Below are positions 53,384 to 61,013 of a DNA stretch of 64,000 bases, piece after piece (the first letter of the stretch is position 1; every line of letters starts with the position of its first letter). The notes under the pieces are model-generated. The model was not told the DNA's origin. It was given only the letters and a program-made list of their open reading frames with translations, and did no database searches. Both the position numbers and the translations under genes were made by a program. Origin of the DNA: CALFUK01 sp964398295 (GTDB lineage Bacteria > Bacteroidota > Bacteroidia > Chitinophagales > Saprospiraceae); NCBI GenBank assembly GCA_964398295.1, contig CAYNMW010000001.1:1-64000 (forward strand), in the 5' to 3' direction.

Positions 53384-55204
53384 TTAATGATCAAATTTTT
53401 GATCTAGTTCATTATGCGAAATGGTTATAAAACATTTTCTTCCTCCTGGAGCTTTATAAGGCATTTCGCAGGCAAAAAGTTGATCAATAAGTCCTTGCAT
53501 CTCATCAGCTAATAAATTGGTCCCTCTTTTCACAGCTTCACTTCGAGCCATAGCCTGACATAGCTTATGTTCTATTGTTTGCGAATCGGAGGTGTCGCTT
53601 ACAAAATGATCCAAGAATTGCATAATCAATTGTTCGGGATTCAGCTGTGGATCAAGGTGTGCTGGGATGCCTCTGATGACATAGGTCTGTTGGCCAAACT
53701 CGCTGACATCAAATCCTATATTTTGTAATTTTGGCAATATTGATTTTAGCAATTCTCCTTGTCGAATATCCAACTCTATAGAGATGGGGAACAACAACTG
53801 TTGGGTTGCTGATTGAGAAGTTTGGATTGTTGCCAGTAGTCTCTCATAGATGACACGTTCATGCGCTGATTGTTGATCTATAATGATCAGACCACTTTTT
53901 ATTTGGGAAACGATGAATCGTTTGTCTACTTGTAAGGGGGCTTTTTGTTGAATTTCATGCTCCAAACTTTCTTGCCCTTCAGTACTGTTGATCTTACTGG
54001 CTAGTATAACTGCGTCTTTTTGCTTGGCACCTACAGGGCTCATCAATTCTTCAAATTCAGAATTCCATGCATTGATTTCTGACTTGTTGGCACGTTGAGC
54101 TTTTTCATATTCTGAATGCCCACCAACAAATTGCTTTATGGACCCACCTGACTGCAGCGGTTGCTGGGCAAGATTAAAGTTGACATTATGGTCAAAATCC
54201 AGAACTGGTGTAATGCTGTATTTGCCTAATGCATGTCTTACAGACACTTTAATGTAGTTGTAAATCAAACGTTCATTTTCAAATTTCACTTCTTGTTTTG
54301 TTGGATGTACATTGATGTCTACATCTTCAGGATTTATCTCAATAAATAAAACAAAGAATGGATAAGCCTTATCTGGTAATAACTGTTCGAATGCAAATCG
54401 AACCGCATGTGATAAGTAAGGGCTTTTTATGAATCTGTTGTTCACAAAAAAGAACTGATTGCCTTTTGATTTTTTTGAAAATTCTGGTTTACCAATAAAC
54501 CCATTCACTTGAATGATGTCAGTGGTTTCTTCGACTGGAATCAATTTATCATTAATGGATTTATTAAATAAACCCAATATTCGTTGACGCAGAGAACCAG
54601 TTTCGAGTTGGTAAAGATTATTTTCATTGTGAAAACAGGAGAACCCAATATCTGGATGGGCCAGAGCTACTTTTACAAATTCATCAAGGATATGTCTTAA
54701 TTCTACTGGATCTGATTTTAAAAACTTTCTACGGGCAGGTACATTAAAAAACAATTGTTTGACGCTGAAATTTGATCCAGTAGACATCGAACATGGTTCT
54801 AGTTTGACCACTTCAGAATTCTCTATTTTCATCAAAACTCCCAAACTTGATTCAGCAGTCCTTGTTTTCAACTCAACTTTTGCAACGGCAGCAATAGATG
54901 CAAGTGCCTCACCTCTAAACCCTTTTGTTTGAATCTTAAACAGATCCTCTGTCTTCCGAATTTTGCTTGTTGCATGCCGTTCAAAAGCCATGCGAGCATC
55001 CGTCTCTGTCATACCAGAACCATCGTCGATAACCTGGATCAATGTTTTTCCAGAATCTTTTATGATGAGTTTTATGAAACGAGCACCTGCGTCTACAGCA
55101 TTTTCCAATAATTCTTTGACTACAGATGACGGACGTTGGATAACTTCTCCTGCGGCAATTTGATTGGCAAGTGCATCTGGTAACAACTGAATGATGTCCG
55201 GCAT
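53384..55204 (-). CDS. mutL: DNA mismatch repair protein MutL
   Basis: 606-aa MutL. N-terminal GHKL ATPase: DALANQIAAGEVIQRPSSVVKELLENAVDAGA, DDGSGM (near 60) and TKGFRGEALASIAA (near 92), all conserved. The middle transducer region has NNRFIKSPYL and VDVNVHPTKQEVKF (VDINVHPTKQEVKF here). The C-terminal dimerisation domain has DEMQGLIDQLFACEMPYKAPGGRKCFI. The order matches MutL of other Bacteroidota. Starts 5 bp after the small membrane protein gene. Confidence 0.97.
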   Translation of the reverse strand: MPDIIQLLPDALANQIAAGEVIQRPSSVVKELLENAVDAGARFIKLIIKDSGKTLIQVIDDGSGMTETDARMAFERHATSKIRKTEDLFKIQTKGFRGEALASIAAVAKVELKTRTAESSLGVLMKIENSEVVKLEPCSMSTGSNFSVKQLFFNVPARRKFLKSDPVELRHILDEFVKVALAHPDIGFSCFHNENNLYQLETGSLRQRILGLFNKSINDKLIPVEETTDIIQVNGFIGKPEFSKKSKGNQFFFVNNRFIKSPYLSHAVRFAFEQLLPDKAYPFFVLFIEINPEDVDINVHPTKQEVKFENERLIYNYIKVSVRHALGKYSITPVLDFDHNVNFNLAQQPLQSGGSIKQFVGGHSEYEKAQRANKSEINAWNSEFEELMSPVGAKQKDAVILASKINSTEGQESLEHEIQQKAPLQVDKRFIVSQIKSGLIIIDQQSAHERVIYERLLATIQTSQSATQQLLFPISIELDIRQGELLKSILPKLQNIGFDVSEFGQQTYVIRGIPAHLDPQLNPEQLIMQFLDHFVSDTSDSQTIEHKLCQAMARSEAVKRGTNLLADEMQGLIDQLFACEMPYKAPGGRKCFITISHNELDQKFDH

Positions 55205-55209
55205 ATAAA

Positions 55210-55539
55210 TTATTCAAACGCTTCCAAAAATGAAGGAAGGTATTCTAATAAAAAGTAAAGTGTCAATAAAAGTAATGCCATCAGCACAACCATCACAATT
55301 CTATTTGAACGTCTTAGTGATTTCTTGTACAGTTCGCTATCATAACTATTGCCAATGGGTTTTTTAAAACTGCCTCTGATTCTGGCTTTGATGGCTTCAG
55401 GATCAGTGGGAGTAGATTCGCCATCTTTGCGGTATGGAGCCATTCTACGTTCCAAATCCTCCTTGTCAGGATCATAGTACCTCGGCGTATAATCGAAGTT
55501 TCTGTGTTTTGGTCGTTTGCCCATTCCAAATAATGACAT
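55210..55539 (-). CDS. Small single-helix membrane protein preceding mutL
   Basis: 109 aa: a charged N-terminal half with RNFDYTPRYYDPDKEDLERRM and Arg/Lys-rich segments, then one membrane helix near the C-terminus (residues about 80-105; VMVVLMALLLLTLYFLLEYL). No recognised function. Genes like this often precede mutL in Bacteroidota. A promoter whose -7 lies 5 bp above the ATG suggests leaderless or nearly leaderless mRNA that also drives mutL. Confidence 0.8.
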   Translation of the reverse strand: MSLFGMGKRPKHRNFDYTPRYYDPDKEDLERRMAPYRKDGESTPTDPEAIKARIRGSFKKPIGNSYDSELYKKSLRRSNRIVMVVLMALLLLTLYFLLEYLPSFLEAFE

Positions 55540-55543
55540 GTCT

Positions 55544-55575
55544 CAAAAGTAAAACATAGTTCTCTAGCTTGTCAA
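55544..55575 (-). promoter_or_regulatory. Promoter of the small-membrane-protein/mutL operon
   Basis: TACTTTTG (55551-55544, minus strand) with TTG at 55575-55573, 21-nt spacer, fits the Bacteroidota promoter. The predicted start falls at the ATG (55539). Confidence 0.55.
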
Positions 55576-55697
55576 GCCTTAGCCAAATAGAATTCCACCA
55601 GTTTTCAACACCACTCAAAATGACGAAAACTCAGTTAATGAATGCTTAAAACAGCTATTTTATAGTCACAATCGTAAGAAAAGGAGTTATTTGTAGT

Positions 55698-56957
55698 ATG
55701 AGGAATCTAGTTCTTTTCATCTTATGTTGTCTTGGAGCACCACTATTGGCCCAAGATGATTTTCGTTTTGAAGATGATGTGTACTTAGACTACATTAAAA
55801 GTGTCAAATTTCACCATTCGGGATTGTTTACATCTCTACCTTTGATTGATCTTAATTCCAATGGAAGATTGATATTGACCTTTGATGACCTAACAGGTGT
55901 GGACAAAGATTATACCTACGAAATTATCCATTGCGATCGAAATTGGAAAAGATCAGATCTTGATGAATATGATTTTATCAATGGATTCAACAATGAAGAA
56001 ATACAAGAGGTCAGCTATTCAATAGGGACAACTGTCGACTACACAAATTATACATTAACATTGCCTAATGACGATATAGAATGGACAATATCTGGCAACT
56101 ATCTTCTTGTTGTATATGAAGATGAATATGATAAAATTCCAGCAATAACCAGGCGTTTCATGGTAGCAGAACAGTTGGTTGTAGTTGAAACACAAGTAGA
56201 ACAGTCCTTAAATGCTCAGCGATTTAGAACTCATCATGCAATAGACATAACGGTAAATAACGATAACTTTCGAATTACGAATGTGATGAGTGAGCTACAG
56301 CTTACTATATTGCAAAATCACAGATGGGATACTGCTATTACAGGTATTAAACCAAGGTTTTTCCGTGGAGACAACATCCTATTCAATCATGTTGGAGAGA
56401 ATGAGTTTGCAGCCGGCAAAGAATTTAGAATTGTTGATCTGAGAAGTTCCCTTTCAAGAGGTGAAGGCGTGCATGCTTTAGAACGGCTCAGAAGCAGAAT
56501 TGATGTGTTAGTACAATTAGATAGAAATCGCTCTTGGAGTGGGTATCATTTTTACAATGATATTAATGGCCAGTTTGTATTGGAAAATAATGATCGAGCT
56601 AATGCAACAATGCAATCTGAGTATATGAATGTGTTTTTTAATATCCAGCTGGAAAGACCATTGCTTGATGGAGAAATTTACATTGTCGGGGCTTTTTGTG
56701 ATTGGAAATTGAAAGAATTTAACAAATTGGAATACGATTCTTATAGAGATTTATATTCTGTCAATTTACCATTGAAGCAAGGTTTTTATGACTATGTATA
56801 TGCAGTCAAAAGAGGTGATGATGTTGACTACTCCATACTCGAAGGAGATTGGTTTGAAACAGAAAATGAGTATACAATTCTAGCATATTATTCAGAATTA
56901 GGGTCTCGTCATGATAGAATAATAGGTGTGTCAAATTTGAATACAGCGAGGAATTAA
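55698..56957 (+). CDS. T9SS plug/DUF5103 domain protein
   Basis: 419 aa, signal peptide 1-19 (LLAQ). Matches DUF5103, described as the plug that seals the SprA/Sov translocon in T9SS structural work. Recognisable blocks: VYLDYIKSVKFHHSGLFTSLPLIDL, GRLILTFDDL, YTYEIIHCDRNWKRSDLDEYDFINGF and IGTTVDYTNYTLTLPND (about 30-140), then a jelly-roll region with RDLYSVNLPLKQGFYDYVYAV. Periplasm/outer membrane. Stands alone downstream of the divergent mutL operon, away from the T9SS core genes. Confidence 0.9.
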   Translation: MRNLVLFILCCLGAPLLAQDDFRFEDDVYLDYIKSVKFHHSGLFTSLPLIDLNSNGRLILTFDDLTGVDKDYTYEIIHCDRNWKRSDLDEYDFINGFNNEEIQEVSYSIGTTVDYTNYTLTLPNDDIEWTISGNYLLVVYEDEYDKIPAITRRFMVAEQLVVVETQVEQSLNAQRFRTHHAIDITVNNDNFRITNVMSELQLTILQNHRWDTAITGIKPRFFRGDNILFNHVGENEFAAGKEFRIVDLRSSLSRGEGVHALERLRSRIDVLVQLDRNRSWSGYHFYNDINGQFVLENNDRANATMQSEYMNVFFNIQLERPLLDGEIYIVGAFCDWKLKEFNKLEYDSYRDLYSVNLPLKQGFYDYVYAVKRGDDVDYSILEGDWFETENEYTILAYYSELGSRHDRIIGVSNLNTARN

Positions 56958-57154
56958 AAGCAATAAGCTTTTGAGTAGCTAGAAGTTTGTCGAGGTCCTA
57001 TCATTCCAAAATGGCTGACTTCAATTAAAATTTTTTAAGCATCAATCAACAATAACTCGTCCATACCTGCAACTAATCTTATGAGATCTGCGTCTATAAA
57101 CATATAATGGTGACCTCTTTATCGAGTTCTACACTATATTCATAGATTAAACAC

Positions 57155-57183
57155 TTGCGGTTGAATGACTTTATTTAACATTG
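57155..57183 (+). promoter_or_regulatory. Promoter of tolC-like operon
   Basis: TTG at 57155-57157, an 18-nt spacer, and TAACATTG at 57176-57183 (one base off TAnnTTTG), 20 nt before the ATG at 57203. Confidence 0.4.
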
Positions 57184-57202
57184 CAGGGTAAAACAGACAC
57201 GC

Positions 57203-58621
57203 ATGCGAAAATTAGTAACTGTTCTTTTAATATTTGGCTCGCTCATTGCAAATGCGCAGGAAACCTGGGATTTGGAGCAATGCATTAAATATGCCTGGAC
57301 CAATTCTCTAAACTTAATCCAGACACAGCAATCAGAACAAATTGAATCCATCAATCAATTGGAGGCACAACATGCCAAATATCCAAATATAAATGGTTCA
57401 GGTTCATTGCAATGGAATTTTGGTCGATCTCTTGACCCTGTGACTGATGCCTTTACCACGAGCACATTTTTTTCGAACAATTTTGGAATCAATGCTGGAG
57501 TTCCAATTTTTAGAGGCTTTCAAATCAGAAATACCTTAAAACAAGCTGGTTTCAACTTGGATGCTGCTAAAAAGGATACAGACCAGTTGAGGCGTGACAT
57601 TGCTTTGAATGTAGCCAGTGCATATTTAACAGCGTTGTTTGCTAAAGAAAGACAGAATACTGCTCAGTTTGCTCTTGATCTTAGCAATGAACAACTAAGT
57701 CAAATTGACAAGCTTATTGCAGCAGGTTCCAGACCTCGCAACGAACGTTTGGATTTATTGGCTCAGATTGCGACAAACGAACAGGCGTTGATCAATAATG
57801 ACAATGATTACACAATCGCCTTGTTGAATCTTAAGCAGTTGATGAATTATAATGTAGAGACCGAGATAGAGCTGGTCGTGCCAGACGAAAATGCAGTTAC
57901 ATTATTTAGTGATCCTGAATTATTAACATTTGCCGATGTATACAAAAAGGCCACAGAAAATCAACCCAATATAGAAGCTGGCAAATTGAGAATGCTAAGT
58001 GCAGAAACAGGAATTGATATTGCCAAAGGAGGCTTGTATCCATCAATAACTGCTGGAGGTAGCATTTTCACCAATTTTTCTAACCAAGGATTACGTATAG
58101 ATGGATTTGAAGAAGTAGTAAACGAAACTTCCGTCATTTTTAATGGTCAGGATGCAGTTGTTGGTTTTCCATCTGTAAATCCAATCACTTCGGACAACCC
58201 TTACTTTAACCAATTAGACGAGAATATTGCCTATGGTTTTGGATTTAGTCTCAATGTTCCTATATACAATAATTACAGAACCAAAGCATCCATTGAACGT
58301 GCTAAGTTAAATGTGGAAGCAACTAGGACACAGAATGAATTGCTAGAACAGCGCTTAAAGACTTCTGTCCAACAAGCCTTATCAGATGCCCAAACAGCAA
58401 AGAAAGCATATGAAGCTTCTCAAAAAAGTGTAGAAGCGCAAAAAGCTGCATTTGAAAATGCTGAAAAGAGGTTCGAATTGGGTGCAATTAACACCTATGA
58501 CTATATTCTTGCCAAAAATCAATACGATAATTCTACTGTAAATGCCATCATTGCCAAATACGATTATATATTTAGGACTAAAATATTAGACTTCTACATC
58601 GGCAGACCATTAACTTTGTAG
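57203..58621 (+). CDS. TolC-family outer-membrane efflux protein
   Basis: 472-aa TolC-like trimeric outer-membrane channel. Signal peptide 1-18 (IANAQ). Two repeated OEP domains: the first from WDLEQCIKYAWTNSLNLIQTQ, the second from AETGIDIAKGGLYPSITAGGS to SVEAQKAAFENAEKRFELGAINTYDYILAKNQYDNS. The N-terminal family motif and the ELGAINTYDYILA stretch are diagnostic. It forms the exit duct for an efflux or type I system. The adaptor gene begins 15 bp downstream. Confidence 0.95.
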   Translation: MRKLVTVLLIFGSLIANAQETWDLEQCIKYAWTNSLNLIQTQQSEQIESINQLEAQHAKYPNINGSGSLQWNFGRSLDPVTDAFTTSTFFSNNFGINAGVPIFRGFQIRNTLKQAGFNLDAAKKDTDQLRRDIALNVASAYLTALFAKERQNTAQFALDLSNEQLSQIDKLIAAGSRPRNERLDLLAQIATNEQALINNDNDYTIALLNLKQLMNYNVETEIELVVPDENAVTLFSDPELLTFADVYKKATENQPNIEAGKLRMLSAETGIDIAKGGLYPSITAGGSIFTNFSNQGLRIDGFEEVVNETSVIFNGQDAVVGFPSVNPITSDNPYFNQLDENIAYGFGFSLNVPIYNNYRTKASIERAKLNVEATRTQNELLEQRLKTSVQQALSDAQTAKKAYEASQKSVEAQKAAFENAEKRFELGAINTYDYILAKNQYDNSTVNAIIAKYDYIFRTKILDFYIGRPLTL

Positions 58622-58636
58622 GAGTTCAACGTAAAC

Positions 58637-59974
58637 ATGACGAAACGTAAGAAAAAGTCAAGGCGCTGGTTACTACTCATTTTGTTGCTGTTATTTGCAG
58701 CTGCAGTGGGTTACATGGCTTATAAAAATAAGACCAAACCGCAAGGGCAAAAAGTAACTACAGAGAATGTATCTAAAAGAACCATCCGCGAAACAGTATC
58801 TGCAAGTGGACGAATTTTCCCTGAAGTAGAAGTGAAAATTAGTTCTGATGTATCTGGTGAAATAGTAGAGCTTCGAATTGAGGAAGGAGATTCTGTTGTA
58901 ACAGGTCAGATTTTAGCAAAGATCGATCCTGAAGCTTATGTCTCAGCGGTAGAAAGAGGAAATGCTTCATTGGATAATATGAAAGCTCAAGTATCCATTT
59001 CGAGGTCTCAACTTCAAAACAATATCGCGCAGAAAGAGCAGATCACTGCAAATCTTGAAAATGCCCAACAAGTCCATCAACGAAATGAACAATTAAAAAA
59101 TGATGGGGTCATTTCCTCTGTAGAATATGAACAATCCTTGTCTAATCTCAGGGCTTTACAAGCCAATCTAAAAGCAGCGCAAGCGGGCATAACATCTTCA
59201 GAAGAAAGCATCAAAGCTGCCGAGTTTCAAGTAAAAAGTTCGGAGGCTACATTGAAAGAGTTAAGAACAAATCTTAATCGGACGACGATTAAAGCTCCGC
59301 AGAGCGGAATTGTCAGTAGTTTATCAGTGGAGCAAGGAGAGCGAGTTGTTGGTACCATCCAGATGACGGGAACAGAAATGATGAGAATAGCGAATCTGAA
59401 TGCGATGGAAGTCCAGGTAGAAGTGAGTGAAAATGATATCTTGAAAGTTGCTGTTGGAGATGAAGTGGATGTCGAGGTAGATGCCTATATAGAGAAAAAA
59501 TTTAAGGGAGTAGTAACCGAAATTGCAAATAGTGCTGCGAATACGAATACGAATACGGCTAGTTCGAGTTTGAATACAGATCAAGTCACCAACTTTATAG
59601 TCAAAATACGCATTGATCCAAAGTCATACACTTCAGTGTCTCGCTATCCATTTAGGCCAGGGATGTCAGCTTCTGTAGATATATTTACCAATCAAGTTAC
59701 CGAAGTACTGAGCATTCCTATTCAGGCTGTTACTGTTCGAGAGAATGATGACAAAGTGGCTGAGGAAGTTGTTTTCCTATATGAAGCAGACACCGCAAGG
59801 ATGGTCAAAGTTCAGACGGGAATTCAGGATGATGACTTTATAGAAGTACTGGACGGTCTGCTTGATGGGGTAGAGATTGTATCCGGTCCATACACAGCAG
59901 TCTCCAAGACCATTGAAGAAGGCAACCAATTGCGGCGGTCCAAAGAAGAAAAAGAGAAAGAAGATAAGTCCTGA
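58637..59974 (+). CDS. MacA-like periplasmic adaptor (membrane fusion protein)
   Basis: 445-aa adaptor of the HlyD/RND-MFP family. N-terminal membrane anchor (about 10-28; WLLLILLLLFAAAVGYMAY), biotinyl-lipoyl half-motifs (SDVSGEIVELRIEEGDSVVTGQILAKID near 80 and TTIKAPQSGIVSSLSVEQGERV near 215), a long alpha-helical hairpin between them (about 110-205), and a beta-barrel. The C-terminus is Lys/Glu-rich. It should bridge TolC and an inner-membrane pump, but no MacB-type ABC or RND permease is in the window. Five bp separate it from the DUF2064 gene. Confidence 0.92.
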   Translation: MTKRKKKSRRWLLLILLLLFAAAVGYMAYKNKTKPQGQKVTTENVSKRTIRETVSASGRIFPEVEVKISSDVSGEIVELRIEEGDSVVTGQILAKIDPEAYVSAVERGNASLDNMKAQVSISRSQLQNNIAQKEQITANLENAQQVHQRNEQLKNDGVISSVEYEQSLSNLRALQANLKAAQAGITSSEESIKAAEFQVKSSEATLKELRTNLNRTTIKAPQSGIVSSLSVEQGERVVGTIQMTGTEMMRIANLNAMEVQVEVSENDILKVAVGDEVDVEVDAYIEKKFKGVVTEIANSAANTNTNTASSSLNTDQVTNFIVKIRIDPKSYTSVSRYPFRPGMSASVDIFTNQVTEVLSIPIQAVTVRENDDKVAEEVVFLYEADTARMVKVQTGIQDDDFIEVLDGLLDGVEIVSGPYTAVSKTIEEGNQLRRSKEEKEKEDKS

Positions 59975-59979
59975 TTCCA

Positions 59980-60567
59980 TTGTCAAAAGCAATCATCACA
60001 TTTGTTAAAAATCCTGTTATAGGAACGGTCAAAACTCGTCTGGCTAAAACCATAGGAGACCAACGCGCTCTAGAAGTTTATTTGGAATTGTGTAACTACA
60101 CAAAACGAGTTGTAGGATCTGTTGATGCAGATGTTCATGTATTCTATGCTTCGGAAATAATTGACAATGATATTTGGTCTGGACAATCTTTTCATAAGAA
60201 ATTGCAAAAAGGAGATGACCTAGGCGAACGAATGAATCATGCATTTGGCAATCTCCTTGCCGATTATGATAAAGTTGTCATTGTTGGAAGTGATTGTCCA
60301 CAGCTAACTAAAAGCCATATCGATACCGCATTCAATTCACTTGATGAAACAGATGTTGTTATTGGACCAACCTTTGATGGTGGCTATTATTTATTGGGAA
60401 TGAAACAGTTACAAGCCTTTTTATTTAACGATATGAAATGGAGTACAGATGAAGTATTTTCTACTTCATTAATAAGAATCTTTGAACACCAACGAACACT
60501 TACTCAACTACAAAAACTTTCTGATGTAGATGTTGAAGATGATTTGAAATACATGGATTGGTTGTGA
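59980..60567 (+). CDS. DUF2064 family glycosyltransferase-like protein
   Basis: 195-aa protein of the TIGR04282/DUF2064 family, named for a proposed role in arsenosugar synthesis and carrying a GT-A-like nucleotidyl fold. Family blocks: FVKNPVIGTVKTRLAKTIGDQRAL, QKGDDLGERMNHAF, VVIVGSDCPQLT and GPTFDGGYYLLGMK. The start is TTG (preceded by CCA, as for the sigma factor TTG), 5 bp after the adaptor stop, so it belongs to the tolC operon. Cofactor and product are unknown; the link to the efflux genes may be accidental. Confidence 0.85.
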   Translation: MSKAIITFVKNPVIGTVKTRLAKTIGDQRALEVYLELCNYTKRVVGSVDADVHVFYASEIIDNDIWSGQSFHKKLQKGDDLGERMNHAFGNLLADYDKVVIVGSDCPQLTKSHIDTAFNSLDETDVVIGPTFDGGYYLLGMKQLQAFLFNDMKWSTDEVFSTSLIRIFEHQRTLTQLQKLSDVDVEDDLKYMDWL

Positions 60568-61013
60568 TTAATGTCACATTTTCTTTCTATCGCATCTTAA
60601 GTAAAGAAGACAGAGTGAACCAGAATTAAGGCAAGGTTTTTTCTATTGTCATAAATAAGCGTGTTCATTTTAATCTATCGAACGCAATAGTTAAAATTTT
60701 AGATTTATTCTAATAGACCAATTATTCTATTTAGTTTAGAATTACCAAAAGATACCGAAAGGTATCTTGAAATGCATATTTTTTAACCCAGAATGGTGGT
60801 TTCGTGATCAAATCCGAAAGGCCCGTACTTAATGCCTACCAATTACATCACCCCACTTCATTCTACTAAACTGGAAATCTTAAATCTATTTGAATTAATA
60901 GATTTTGACAGCTTTGAGTTGTATTTTTTTTAGAACATAATCTTGTGAAAGTCAATAGGTGAGTGTCTATTAGAAATCTTCGCAATGTTAGCTGGTTTAC
61001 AACAACTAACTTT
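60568..61013. other. 446-bp intergenic region
   Basis: No gene larger than about ten codons was seen on either strand. It holds a stem-loop (60749-60768) and AT-rich stretches. No clear TAnnTTTG promoter for the following gene and no tRNA or riboswitch consensus could be recognised. Confidence 0.6.
60749..60768 (+). terminator. GNRA-capped hairpin downstream of DUF2064 gene
   Basis: AAGATACC, loop GAAA, GGTATCTT: a perfect 8-bp stem closed by a GAAA tetraloop. No direct U-run follows (the next T-run begins about 10 nt later), so it may be a weak terminator or a processing/stability hairpin for the tolC operon transcript. Confidence 0.4.

Noticed and set aside
60568..61013. Riboswitch or tRNA in the long spacer.
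   Set aside because: No recognisable aptamer consensus or cloverleaf; only one simple hairpin was found.
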